The position numbers and the translations under genes were made by a program. Positions 34,246 to 42,682 of a DNA stretch of 64,000 nucleotides are shown here, piece by piece (within the stretch, counting starts at the first letter, position 1; every line of letters starts with the position of its first letter). The stretch is from positions 3,974 through 67,973 of the forward strand of contig JBBSHE010000012.1 in assembly GCA_038253325.1 (NCBI GenBank). Direction: 5' to 3'. The notes beneath the pieces are model-generated. The model was not told the origin of the DNA and did not search any database. It worked only from the letters and a program-made list of their open reading frames with translations. The DNA comes from JBBSHE01 sp038253325. Its GTDB lineage: Bacteria > Actinomycetota > Actinomycetes > Propionibacteriales > Nocardioidaceae.

Positions 34246-34966
34246 GCCGGTGCAGCGCCTGCACCTGGCGATGCACCGCCGGCCAGTGCGTCGGGCTCGT
34301 CGCGGTGAGCAGCGGTGCGAGCACGTGCCGCGCACGAGCGCGTTCGCCCCGATCCAACCACGCCCTCGCAACCATCAGATAGGCGTCGGCGCCGATGATC
34401 CAGGCGCCACCCGGCGGCGTGGACGTCGACCCCAGCAACCTGTCTGCCGATGCCAGGATGTCGTCCGAGCCCGTTGCGAGTACCAGCGGGGCCTGGCATC
34501 GCAGCAGGTACGCCTCAGGTCCGGCGTCTCCGGCGCATGCCGCCCCGTCAGCTGCCACTTCGGCCGCCTCGTCGGGGCGGCCGGCCGCCAGCAACGACCC
34601 GGCGTAGTAACCGGCGGCGGTCGGGTACCACCACGGATGCCGAGTGCCGCCGGTCTTCTCGACGACGAGCTTCCCGTCGGCAAGGGCTCCCGAAAGGTCG
34701 TCGTCGAGCCGCGCGACCCATCCTCGATGGGCCATGAAGAAGCCCTCGTACGCGGGAAAGCCGGTCTGCGAGTTGATCTCGATCGCGTCCCGGATGCGTT
34801 GGCGTGCAGCCGTCCAGTCGCCCATCGAGAGCTGGACGAACGACGAGTCGAAGACGCACCACTGGAGCAGCCAGGTGGCCTTGGCGTGCCGTAGCCGCGG
34901 TTCGAGCTCACGTGTCACGTCGGCCAGCTCCGCCGAATCGCCGAGGTACCACAAGACGGTCTTCAA
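34211..34966 (-). CDS. TPR C-terminal part of the SARP/AAA regulator, out of frame
   Basis: About 250 aa of helical repeats (WTAARQRIRDAIEINSQ, GRPDEAAEVAADGAACAG, WLDRGERARARHVL). It starts at TTG 34966, which overlaps the TGA of the large regulator. One extra base just before that junction would join the two frames into a continuous TPR protein (reading LDGLKTVLWYLGD). A single-base deletion, natural or a sequencing error, is therefore more likely than a real second gene. Its 3' end overlaps the convergent fusion gene by 35 bp. Confidence 0.65.
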   Translation of the reverse strand: MKTVLWYLGDSAELADVTRELEPRLRHAKATWLLQWCVFDSSFVQLSMGDWTAARQRIRDAIEINSQTGFPAYEGFFMAHRGWVARLDDDLSGALADGKLVVEKTGGTRHPWWYPTAAGYYAGSLLAAGRPDEAAEVAADGAACAGDAGPEAYLLRCQAPLVLATGSDDILASADRLLGSTSTPPGGAWIIGADAYLMVARAWLDRGERARARHVLAPLLTATSPTHWPAVHRQVQALHRLTAARPGGSRP

Positions 34967-37392
34967 TCCGTCCAGCGCGAGACGACGGCGTCGTCATCAC
35001 GCGCAGCGCGCGCGCGGCGGACGCCCTCACGGGCCAGGGTGAGCGCGCTGGCGAGCTGGAGCCGGGTGGTCTCCAGCACAGAGAGGCGACCGTTGAAGTC
35101 CGCCTCGGCACGGCGGTCGCCGAGTGTCTCCGCGAGCGACAAGCCGGTCCGGAGGTTGCTGACCCATTCGTCGACCGGATGGTGCAAGGCGACCGCGGGA
35201 TCTCCGCCGAGCGCTCGGAGTGCCATCATCTCCTGCCGCCGGTCGCCGACCTCTCGCGCCTTCCGAAGGGCCGTCTGGATGTCGTCGAGCGCTGCGGCCC
35301 AGTCGGTGAGTGCTTCGTAGGCGCGGGCGCGGGCAAGGCAGGCGCGGACGAGATCGTCCGGACGGGTACGTTCATCGATCGCGGCGCAGGCCCGGTCGAA
35401 CAGGGCGACCGCGTCCTCTGCCGCGGATCGGTGCATCGCCTGCTCGCCGGCAAGGAGCCAGCCACGGGCTGCCCGAGCCAGATCGCCCGCGGCCTCGGCG
35501 TGACGAGCCATCAGTTCTGGCCGGTCGGCGAGCAGGTTGGCGGCATGGCGGTGGTACGCCGCTCGAACCGGCGTCGGCAGCGACTCGTGAACGACCTCCT
35601 GGACGAGATCGTTGGTGAACTCGTAGTGGTCACCCGTCGGAACGAGCAGCCGCGCCCGCACGAGCTGCTCACAGCGGCGTACCGCACCCAGCTCCGTGTC
35701 CTCGAGCAAGCCCGCGAGGAGCGCAGGCTCCACTCCGGCCCCGAGCACGGAAGCAGCGCCGACGACCCGACTGAGCTCGTCGCCCGTGCGCCTGACCCGG
35801 GCCCGGATCGCCTGTGCGAGCGACGACGGGATCCCGGGCTCCCCGGACGCCATCGCGCGTAGCGTCTCGACGACGCTGAGCGGATGCCCACGCGTCCGGG
35901 AGACGATCAGATTGGCATGCTCGGCCGACCCGGCCGCGGCCACCATCGCGGCCACCGCGGATGGTGGCAGCGGCCCGAGGTCGACTCGGACCGCGACGTC
36001 GGCGAGTCGAGCGGCCGCCACGTCGTCCTCGGCCCGGACCGCGGCGACGATGAGGACCCGGCTCGGTCCGAGATGGCGACGCAGGAAGGCCAGCAGGTCG
36101 ATCGTCGCCGCACCCGCCTCGTGGAGGTCGTCGAACGCCAGCAGCAGCGGGTTGCGCCGCGCCAGGGAGTGGACGATGAGTGCGACGGCGTCGTACGCAC
36201 GCCGTCGCTCGACCTCGGGCGGACCGGAACGAAGCCCGCCTACGCCGAGCGCCTCTTGGAGGTCCGGAATCATCGCCACGACGGCATCGGCATGGTTCCC
36301 GACGAGCTCCGACAGCTCCCCGGGAGCCATCCGCAGGAGGACTGGGCGCAGGAGGTCGACCATCGGTTGCAGGAACAGCGAGCGCTCAGCCGGGTGACAA
36401 CGCACCGTCAGTGCCGTCCCGCCGGTTTCCTCGATGATCCGGACTATTTCGGTGAGCAGCCTGGTCTTGCCGATCCCAGCCTCGCCGGCGACGACGACCA
36501 GCTGGGGGTGGCTCGAGACTGCGTTGGACCAGGCGTCCGCGATCCGGGCCAGGTCCTCGTTGCGGCCGACGATCGCCGGGGGCGGACGGGGCCGCACGGA
36601 GGTGGCTTGACCGTCCTCGCCCAGCGGTTGCCCGCGGAGCAGCGCAAGATGAAGGGCGGCGGTCTCGGTGTCCGGGTCGGTACCGAGCTCGTCCCGTAGG
36701 AGTACGACCAGGTCTGCGAAGGCGTCCAGGGCAGCCGCCGTGTTCCCCTCCGCGGCGAGCGAACGCATCAGGTCGCGCCGGGCTTGTTCATCGAGCGGAT
36801 CGGCGTCCACCGCCTGCTCGGCCAGTCGGTGCGCGGTCGGGTCGTCCCCGATCGCGCGCGCGGCCTGGGACCCGACATGACGCGCGTGTCGACGTACCCG
36901 GTCAGCGTGAAGTCGGGCGGGCTCGGGCCACTCGGCGTCGGGTTGGTCATCGAGCAGACGGCCGGCTCCCAGCAACTCGAGCGCCCGGCACGCCGCTGCC
37001 ACGGCCAGCGCCGGCTCGCGACGGCGCCAACGGTCGGATGCCTCCTCGGCGAGCCGGTCGGCCTGGTCGAGGTCCGTCGTCCACGCCCCGCCGGACAGCA
37101 GTCCATATGCGCCCCGGCGACCCGACACAACCCCGTCGCCGAGTACCCTCCGCAGCCGGCTGACCAGGATCGCCACGCCGGCGTCTGGGTCAGCCGGCGG
37201 GTGCTCGCCCCAGACCACGTCGACGATGCGGTCGTTCGGGACCAGATGACCGCGCTCGACGGCAAGGAGCGCCAGCAGCAGCCGGGCCTTGCGGCTGCCG
37301 AGCATCCGATCCGACAGGCCGACGCCCGCGCGTTCGACCACGAGCTGGCCGGACAAGCGGATCCTGACTCGACCGTCAACGGCGTTCGTCAC
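34963..37392 (-). CDS. SARP-type regulator: winged helix, BTAD, AAA ATPase
   Basis: 809 aa from GTG 37392. Residues 8-98 are an OmpR-like DNA-binding domain (LGSRKARLLLALLAVERG, AILVSRLRRVLG). Residues 105-250 are a BTAD helical domain. An ATPase follows with Walker A GEAGIGKT at 303-310 and a Walker B-like LLLAFDDLHEA. TPR-like helices fill the C-terminus. Such large SARPs activate specialised-metabolite or stress genes. It stops early relative to the family because the TPR tail continues in another frame. Its targets could include the adjacent hydrolase-glycosyltransferase and methyltransferase genes. Confidence 0.85.
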   Translation of the reverse strand: MTNAVDGRVRIRLSGQLVVERAGVGLSDRMLGSRKARLLLALLAVERGHLVPNDRIVDVVWGEHPPADPDAGVAILVSRLRRVLGDGVVSGRRGAYGLLSGGAWTTDLDQADRLAEEASDRWRRREPALAVAAACRALELLGAGRLLDDQPDAEWPEPARLHADRVRRHARHVGSQAARAIGDDPTAHRLAEQAVDADPLDEQARRDLMRSLAAEGNTAAALDAFADLVVLLRDELGTDPDTETAALHLALLRGQPLGEDGQATSVRPRPPPAIVGRNEDLARIADAWSNAVSSHPQLVVVAGEAGIGKTRLLTEIVRIIEETGGTALTVRCHPAERSLFLQPMVDLLRPVLLRMAPGELSELVGNHADAVVAMIPDLQEALGVGGLRSGPPEVERRRAYDAVALIVHSLARRNPLLLAFDDLHEAGAATIDLLAFLRRHLGPSRVLIVAAVRAEDDVAAARLADVAVRVDLGPLPPSAVAAMVAAAGSAEHANLIVSRTRGHPLSVVETLRAMASGEPGIPSSLAQAIRARVRRTGDELSRVVGAASVLGAGVEPALLAGLLEDTELGAVRRCEQLVRARLLVPTGDHYEFTNDLVQEVVHESLPTPVRAAYHRHAANLLADRPELMARHAEAAGDLARAARGWLLAGEQAMHRSAAEDAVALFDRACAAIDERTRPDDLVRACLARARAYEALTDWAAALDDIQTALRKAREVGDRRQEMMALRALGGDPAVALHHPVDEWVSNLRTGLSLAETLGDRRAEADFNGRLSVLETTRLQLASALTLAREGVRRARAARDDDAVVSRWTD

Positions 37393-37454
37393 TCGCTCCT
37401 CGGTTGGATGTCACCAGGACGCGGCCGCCTATTCTCTCGTGATCTGCTGCGCCA

Positions 37455-37494
37455 CCGCTCACGACGGACAACGCTGGCTGATGCGGCACTAGCG
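37455..37494. repeat. Interspersed repeat, family B copy 2
   Basis: 40 bp matching 4842-4881 at 35 positions, including the shared end GCGGCACTAGCG. Here it is a single unit, 63 bp upstream of the SARP start. Confidence 0.6.
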
Positions 37495-37592
37495 TGAGTA
37501 TCCCGCTGTGGGACGGGGTCGACGGGAGAACCTCTGAAGCGGTGGCCCCAGGAGCCCGGCTCCAGATCAGGCCGGGCGGCCTCCCGCGCTAC

Positions 37593-37633
37593 GGCTGGGA
37601 GCTCGCGAACTATTACTGCGCGAACTCCCAGCC
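37593..37633. repeat. Palindromic interspersed repeat, family A copy 3
   Basis: GGCTGGGAGCTCGCG and CGCGAACTCCCAGCC pair with one mismatch around AACTATTACTG. The outer flanks GCGCTAC and ATAGCGC extend the stem to about 22 bp. It lies in the 269-bp gap between the small membrane gene's stop (37662) and the SARP start (37392). Confidence 0.8.
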
Positions 37634-37661
37634 ATAGCGCAGTCGGCGTCGGGTGACGGCG

Positions 37662-37883
37662 TCAGCCGCGGCGCGCGGCGCGAGCAGCCAGGACCAACGA
37701 GCCACCGAGGACGGCCAGAACCACGACCGGAGCGACCCACCACGCGGGAAGGTCGTCGTGCGCCACCAGGGCGGTCGCCGAGAGCGCGACAACGACTCCG
37801 ACCGCGACCCGCCAATCGTCTCCGACGACGAAGTCCCACCAAAACGCTCCGAAACCGCGCAACCGGCGGCCCCAGGTGCTCAC
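37662..37883 (-). CDS. Small membrane protein co-translated with the COG4280-like protein
   Basis: 73 aa. A Trp-rich amphipathic start (RRLRGFGAFWWDFVVGDDW) is followed by two hydrophobic helices (VAVGVVVALSATALVAH, WVAPVVVLAVLGGSLVLAA) and a basic end. The start overlaps the upstream stop as ATGA. It is probably a subunit or accessory of the preceding membrane protein. I do not recognise the family with certainty. Confidence 0.65.
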   Translation of the reverse strand: MSTWGRRLRGFGAFWWDFVVGDDWRVAVGVVVALSATALVAHDDLPAWWVAPVVVLAVLGGSLVLAARAARRG

Positions 37884-38659
37884 GGTCGCACCTGCGCCGG
37901 CAAGACCGGCTCGGGTGTCCTCGACAGCTGTCGTGACCGAACCCGGCGCATCACCGCGGTGAAGACCAGCGAGACCACCGCCACGGTCGCGATCACACCG
38001 AGCAGCGCCGCGTCACTTCCGGGCCAGGCAGCCCCTGCACCCTCGGCGCCCCAAAAAAGCCCGAACGACGTGAGCAGCACGCCGACGACGTACTTCAGCG
38101 TGTTCTCCGGAACCCGGGCTAAGGGGCCGCGGACGGCTACTCCGGCGACAGTGACCAGGACGACCGCGATCGAGGCTCCCAGCACCGCGAGAGGGATGCT
38201 GCCCTGGTTTGAACCGAAGGTGATCACGATGAAGGCAACTTCGAGACCCTCCAGCAGAACGCCCTTGAACGACAACGTGAACGCATACCAGTCCCGGACG
38301 ATCAGCCGAGAAGACGGGGCAGCGTCGTTCGCGGCCGCGAGCTGGCGAGCGTAGATCGCGTCCTCGTCGTGCAGGTCCTTGAAACCGGACGCGCGCAGGA
38401 TCGCCTTGCGCAGCCAGCCCAAGCCGAAGACCAGGAGCAGACCGCCGACCACGAGCCGCAATCCGTTGAGCGGCACCAAGGTCAATGCCGGGCCGAGGGC
38501 TGCCACGATCGCGGCGAGCGCCAACAAGCCCATCGCCACGCCCTGGATGGCCGAGCGCCAGCTTCGGCTCACTCCGACGGCGAGGACGATCGTGAGGGCT
38601 TCGACCGCCTCGACCGTGCAGGCCAGGAACACGGCCAGGACAAGCAAGACGTCAGCCAT
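37880..38659 (-). CDS. COG4280-like integral membrane protein
   Basis: 259 aa, about seven helices. Helix 1 has CTVEAVEALTIVLAVG and helix 4 has GVLLEGLEVAFIVITFGSNQG. These two Glu-containing repeats recall the internal duplication of cation transporters such as GDT1/MntP. The ATG has an ideal GAGGAGG site. A role in divalent-cation export is a guess; the COG itself is uncharacterised. It is coupled to the 73-aa membrane gene and preceded by a short overlapping leader frame. Confidence 0.65.
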   Translation of the reverse strand: MADVLLVLAVFLACTVEAVEALTIVLAVGVSRSWRSAIQGVAMGLLALAAIVAALGPALTLVPLNGLRLVVGGLLLVFGLGWLRKAILRASGFKDLHDEDAIYARQLAAANDAAPSSRLIVRDWYAFTLSFKGVLLEGLEVAFIVITFGSNQGSIPLAVLGASIAVVLVTVAGVAVRGPLARVPENTLKYVVGVLLTSFGLFWGAEGAGAAWPGSDAALLGVIATVAVVSLVFTAVMRRVRSRQLSRTPEPVLPAQVRP

Positions 38660-38744
38660 GGAGAACCTCCTCACGGACAACGAAGGCACGGTCGGGTCCG
38701 GCGAGCATTCCTCGAAGCCGGGCGCAAGCGTACTCGAGCGTCAT
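38652..38744 (-). CDS. Possible 30-aa leader peptide overlapping the COG4280-like gene
   Basis: An ATG frame of 30 codons begins four bases after GAAGGG and ends at a TGA 6-8 bases inside the next gene. The downstream ribosome site GAGGAGG lies within it. This is the geometry of a translationally coupled leader, but no attenuation hairpin or codon run is evident and the frame could be chance. Confidence 0.25.
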   Translation of the reverse strand: MTLEYACARLRGMLAGPDRAFVVREEVLHG

Positions 38745-38869
38745 CGTGCCCTTCTTGGGCGTTCGAAGGATGCTAACCCCGGGTCGCCTGCGAGCATCCG
38801 CGACCGGTCTTTGCGGCCGCGCGCCCAACCGGGGCAGAGCCATCTCGGAGCGGCTCGTCCGAGGAAGAC

Positions 38870-39532
38870 TCAGCGGCGGCGGGCGAGCGTCACACCGTCG
38901 GCCACCGGCAGCAGGCAGAGCGTGATCCGTTGGTCGCCCGCGAGCTTCACATTGAGGGCCTGGAGGGCGAGCGTGTCCTCGTCCTCGGCGTCCTGGTCGA
39001 GCACCTTGCCGCCCCACAGTGTGTTGTCGAACGCGATCACGCCGCCGGGCCGTACGAGCCGTAGTAGCCGCTCGTAGTATCCGTCGTAGCCGGCCTTATC
39101 GGCATCGACGAACGCGAAATCGTATGCCGCCTGCTCGCCGTCCGCGAGCAGTTGGTCGAGCGTCTCGGCGGCGGGCGCGACGCGCAAGTCGATCTTGTCC
39201 GCGACCCCGGCCTCGTCCCAGTACTTGCTGGCCAGCGCAGTCCACTCCTCTGAGACGTCGCAGCATACGAGCTGCCCGTGCTCGGGCAGTGCGAGTGCGA
39301 CGGCGGTGGACGAGTACCCGGTGAAGGTGCCGATCTCAATGCACCGGCGCGCCCCGGTCAGCTCGACCAACATGGCGAGGAATGCGCCCTCCTCCGGCGC
39401 GATCTGCATGCCGTGCTGGGGGATCGCGGCGGTCTCCTCGCGCAGCCGGGCAAGGACGTCGGGTTCCCGCGTGCCGACCTTGATGACGTATTCCGCGAGC
39501 TCGTCGGAGATGCCGATCGTCTTGTTCGCCAT
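38870..39532 (-). CDS. Class I SAM-dependent O-methyltransferase (caffeoyl-CoA type)
   Basis: 220 aa. Motif I is RRCIEIGTFTGYSSTAVALA, and the metal-binding Asp residues are in FAFVDADKAGYDGYY and VIAFDNTLWGG. This is the Mg2+-dependent catechol O-methyltransferase family. In actinobacteria the physiological substrate is usually unknown. The ATG lies at 39530-39532. It stands alone between the leader region of the membrane operon and the hsdR remnant. Confidence 0.92.
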   Translation of the reverse strand: MANKTIGISDELAEYVIKVGTREPDVLARLREETAAIPQHGMQIAPEEGAFLAMLVELTGARRCIEIGTFTGYSSTAVALALPEHGQLVCCDVSEEWTALASKYWDEAGVADKIDLRVAPAAETLDQLLADGEQAAYDFAFVDADKAGYDGYYERLLRLVRPGGVIAFDNTLWGGKVLDQDAEDEDTLALQALNVKLAGDQRITLCLLPVADGVTLARRR

Positions 39533-39728
39533 GGCTCGACTCTAGACCTGCGATCGCGCTCCCGCGCCGGGCCGAGCATGGCCCGCACTCGCGGCCAAGG
39601 AAGCAGGCGCACGGAAGCCGTCAAGGAATTTTGACGGGTGGGTATTGAACTGGACTTGGGTCTGGTGCCACCGCCAAATCGGCCAGATGTCGGCTCGGAT
39701 CCAGATGGTTGGCATGGCGGGGCGGCTA

Positions 39729-40311
39729 CTACATCCCGAACTTCGATCGAAACCAAGAGATTGAGCGGTGCGCTTCGTCCACGATCACAGTTCGAACGTC
39801 TCCGGGGCGCGGACCTTCCCCCGCCAGGTCGGACCTGCGGGTTGGCTGCGGCGTCGCGGAGGATGCGGGCGAACGTCGAGGGCTTGGGGAAGGCGAACAG
39901 CCTGCGTGCTCGTGGCTCGGGGTCGTAGCCGTTGGTGAAGTGGGTCTCGGTGCCCGACGCCTCGAAGATGAACGGGAGCCGGCCGCCGACCGTGAGCGCC
40001 TTGAGCCGCACCTCGGCGGGGAGCCCTTCGGGGTACATGGCCGACTGCCACTCCACGCCGGACAGGGGAGTGCCCTCCGGCTTGGCCTCGATGACGCCGA
40101 CGGCCGACTTGTCGACGTACAACAGATAGTCGGCCCGGCCGTGGCCCGCAGCCATGATCGACTTCCCGTACGGCGATGCCCTGGGCGGCGAACAGGTTCA
40201 GGTCCTTCTTGTCCTGGACCACACCCAGCCGGCGGCGACGAGCTGTCTGTCGATGAGCACCCGGGCGCGCTGCTCCGCGGCAAGGCGCAGTTCGTCATCC
40301 CCGTTGGTCAT
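39729..40311 (-). pseudogene. Degraded type I restriction endonuclease subunit R (hsdR) remnant
   Basis: Pieces of HsdR read in three frames. The start MTNGDDELRLAAEQ (ATG 40311) runs into a stop after 37 codons. The next frame gives VQDKKDLNLFAAQGIAVREV. Another gives RADYLLYVDKSAVGVIEAKP and ETHFTNGYDPEPRARRLFAFPKP, the nuclease core with the E-A-K motif. A last fragment VRTVIVDEAHRS is the DEAH motor motif, brought close by a large deletion. At least three frameshifts are needed, so the gene is dead. No hsdM or hsdS survives. Confidence 0.75.
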
Positions 40312-40435
40312 GTCGGGACAAGGCTAACGGCCAACAGCGGGACAGACGGGGCTTCTGTGGCCACTCGCGGCCGAACCTCTGCCTTGGGGAGTGAGGGCGG
40401 ATGACAGGAGGCCGCCGCGAACCCAGGAGATCACC

Positions 40436-40633
40436 ATGGCTGCCACCATCACGCGCCGGCTCGTCTCGCTCACCGACGCCGCTGACGCGCTCGCCGTGTC
40501 GACGCGGACGGTCCGCCGCTACATCGCCGACGGCCAGCTCGAGGCAGTGCGGCTCGGACGCAAGACGCTGAGGATCAAGGTCGACTTGATCGAGCGGTTC
40601 ATCGACGCCAGGCCGGTCGGCAACTGGCGGTAG
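40436..40633 (+). CDS. Excisionase-like helix-turn-helix protein
   Basis: 65 aa. VSLTDAADALAVSTRTVRRYIADGQLEAVRLGRKTLRIK is the MerR/AlpA-type winged HTH of phage and plasmid excisionases. A clear AGGAGA site precedes ATG 40436. No integrase is nearby, so it is probably left from an integrated element that also brought hsdR, close to a tRNA cluster. It could still act as a small transcription factor. Confidence 0.7.
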   Translation: MAATITRRLVSLTDAADALAVSTRTVRRYIADGQLEAVRLGRKTLRIKVDLIERFIDARPVGNWR

Positions 40634-40711
40634 GACCGACGCGGGTGGCTGAGGGATGGATCTCCGGCATTGTTCGATCCCGTATGGCGTGTTCCTGCCA
40701 TAGTGCGAGGC

Positions 40712-41353
40712 ATGCCGAGGTTCCCGGTCCCTGACGTCCTGCTCCGCACTCTCGGTCGCCAGCTCGGCTGGCCGTCCGGGCCGCTCGGCGCCGTTGTTGC
40801 GCGGATGCTCAACAAGGGGAACAGGCCCACGATCACCGCCGCGGTCGGAGCCCTCGAGTTGAGCGGGACAGAGGAGGTCGCGGACATCGGCTTCGGTGGG
40901 GGGCTCGGTCTCGTACTGCTGCTCGACGCGACCCGTGACGGCGGGAGAGTCCACGGTGTCGAGCCATCGCCCGACATGCTGAAGCGAGCACGCAGGGCAC
41001 ACCACGAGGAGGTGGCGGCCGGGCGCCTCGCACTGCACGAGGCCGGCATGGAGGCGCTGCCCATCGCGGACGGTGCCCTCGACGGCTGGATCAGCCTCAA
41101 CACCGTCTACTTCATCGAGGACCTGCCACCGGCCCTCGCCGAGCTGTGCCGAGTGCTGGCGCCCGCGGGGTCGGGCGTCCTGGGGATCGCCGACCCGGAA
41201 TGGATGGCACAACAGGCGTTCATCAAGCACAACTTCACGGTGCGACCCGTGACCGACGTGGTGGCCGCGCTCACCGCGGCAGGCCTCACCGTCGAGCAAC
41301 GCACCATGCAGGGCCCTCAGCCCTTCAACCTGCTGGTTTGCCGTCCGGTCTGA
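40712..41353 (+). CDS. Class I SAM-dependent methyltransferase
   Basis: 213 aa, UbiE/Methyltransf_11-like. Motif I VADIGFGGGLGLVLL and the acidic strand GRVHGVEPSPDML precede LPIADGALDGWISLNTVYFIEDL, then ALAELCRVLAPAG. Substrate unknown. ATG 40712 is used; a TTG 42 bp upstream is in frame. It is convergent with the tRNA cluster and could be cargo of the lost element. Confidence 0.83.
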   Translation: MPRFPVPDVLLRTLGRQLGWPSGPLGAVVARMLNKGNRPTITAAVGALELSGTEEVADIGFGGGLGLVLLLDATRDGGRVHGVEPSPDMLKRARRAHHEEVAAGRLALHEAGMEALPIADGALDGWISLNTVYFIEDLPPALAELCRVLAPAGSGVLGIADPEWMAQQAFIKHNFTVRPVTDVVAALTAAGLTVEQRTMQGPQPFNLLVCRPV

Positions 41354-41462
41354 CAGGTCCAAGAACAGGGCAGGAGCGGCCAAGTCTGGCCGCTCCTTGT
41401 TCCCCGAATGTTCCCCGTTTCAGATCCGGTTTCGAAAAACCGCCTCTGACCTGGGAAAACGT

Positions 41463-41537
41463 GGTGGGCGATACTGGGTTCGAACCAGTGACCTCTTCCG
41501 TGTCAGGGAAGCGCGCTACCGCTGCGCCAATCGCCCG
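41463..41537 (-). tRNA. tRNA-Val (GAC)
   Basis: Full cloverleaf on the minus strand, CCA encoded. The acceptor GGGCGAT pairs with ATCGCCC, the anticodon loop is CTGACAC (anticodon GAC), and the T-arm is CTGGTTCGAACCCAG. It is almost identical to the tRNA-Val at 45046 except for the anticodon stem-loop and one D-loop base. First of three tRNAs in a row on this strand. Confidence 0.95.
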
Positions 41538-41561
41538 AGTGCGAAACCCGGTGGGTGTCGA

Positions 41562-41632
41562 GGTGGGTACGGGATTCGAACCCGTGTAGACGGCTTTGCA
41601 GGCCGTTGCCTCGCCTCTCGGCCAACCCACCG
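41562..41632 (-). tRNA. tRNA-Cys (GCA)
   Basis: 71-nt cloverleaf without encoded CCA. The acceptor GGTGGGT pairs with ACCCACC, the anticodon loop CTGCAAA gives GCA, and the discriminator is U73 as expected for Cys. Located between tRNA-Gly and tRNA-Val. Confidence 0.95.
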
Positions 41633-41655
41633 CAGGTCCGCCGAGACCCGCTTCG

Positions 41656-41728
41656 AGCGGACGACGGGATTCGAACCCGCGACCCTCACCTTGGCAAGGT
41701 GATGCTCTACCAACTGAGCCACGTCCGC
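41656..41728 (-). tRNA. tRNA-Gly (GCC)
   Basis: 73-nt cloverleaf without encoded CCA. The acceptor GCGGACG pairs with CGTCCGC, the anticodon loop TTGCCAA gives GCC, and the T-loop is GGTTCGAATCC. It is the promoter-proximal member of the Gly-Cys-Val tRNA cluster. Confidence 0.95.
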
Positions 41729-41843
41729 AGACACCCGAAGGTGCGAGTGCTGACTTTAGCCGATCGGCTCGGAGCGACAAACCCGCGACGACGACCGGAG
41801 CGGTCGTGGTCCGGGGTCTGGGGCCGGGGCTTAGGGTCGGACC

Positions 41844-42665
41844 ATGCGTGCTTGGATCGACGGCCGGGTCCTGGACGATGCGACCCGACCGGCATTGTCC
41901 GTGCTCGATCATGCCGTCACCGTCGGCGACGGTGTGTTCGAGGTAGTCAAGGTGATCGATCGGCAGCCGTTCGCCATCACCCGGCACCTCCGGCGGATGT
42001 CCAGGTCGGCGGCTGGGTTGGGGCTTCCCGCTCCCGACCAGGCGGTCGTCCGGGATGCCGTCACGACCCTGCTGGGGGCCGATCCCATCGCGTACGGGCG
42101 GGTGCGGATCACGTACACCGCCGGCGTGTCGCCGCTCGGCTCCGAGCGCGGAGCCGGTCCCCCGCAGCTCATGGTCGTTGCAACCGCCGCCGAGCCGGCG
42201 CCGCCGACCACGGCCGTCATGACCGTTCCCTGGGTACGCAACGACCGCGGTGCCCTCACCGGGCTGAAGACCACGTCCTACGCCGAGAACGTGCTCGCGC
42301 TTGCCCGCGCCCGTGCACAGGGCGCGACCGAGGCCCTGTTCGAGAACACCCGTGGACAACTCTGTGAAGGCACGGGGACCAACGTCTTCTGTGTGGTCGG
42401 CGGCGTCGCGACGACGCCACCGCTGTCGTCGGGATGCCTCGCCGGCATCACCCGGGAGCTGGTCCTCGAGTGGACAGAGGTGGTCGAGCGTGACATCACG
42501 ATGGATGAGTTCGCGACCGTCCAGGAGGCGTTCTTGACCTCGACCAACCGCGACGTTCAGGCTGTCGACGCGTGCGACGGGCGACCGCTGGACGGTCCGG
42601 GCACCGTGACCAAAGAGATCGCCGATGTGTTCGCCCGAAGGATGGCGGAGGACCCGGACCCCTGA
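41844..42665 (+). CDS. Aminodeoxychorismate lyase / class IV aminotransferase
   Basis: 273 aa. The PLP fold-type IV pattern has the lysine in LTGLKTTSYAENVLAL, the GDGVFEVVKV N-terminal block, and TEALFENTRGQLCEGTGTNVF. PabC releases p-aminobenzoate for folate; D-amino-acid and branched-chain aminotransferases share the fold, so specificity is inferred. It is divergent from the tRNA cluster. No pabA/pabB genes are adjacent. Confidence 0.8.
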   Translation: MRAWIDGRVLDDATRPALSVLDHAVTVGDGVFEVVKVIDRQPFAITRHLRRMSRSAAGLGLPAPDQAVVRDAVTTLLGADPIAYGRVRITYTAGVSPLGSERGAGPPQLMVVATAAEPAPPTTAVMTVPWVRNDRGALTGLKTTSYAENVLALARARAQGATEALFENTRGQLCEGTGTNVFCVVGGVATTPPLSSGCLAGITRELVLEWTEVVERDITMDEFATVQEAFLTSTNRDVQAVDACDGRPLDGPGTVTKEIADVFARRMAEDPDP

Positions 42666-42682
42666 CGGATGCCCTGCGCGCG

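Noticed and set aside
34211..34966. Independent TPR gene with TTG start coupled to the SARP gene
   Set aside because: The repeat domain is continuous across the junction if one base is added, so a frameshift explains it better than a separate gene.
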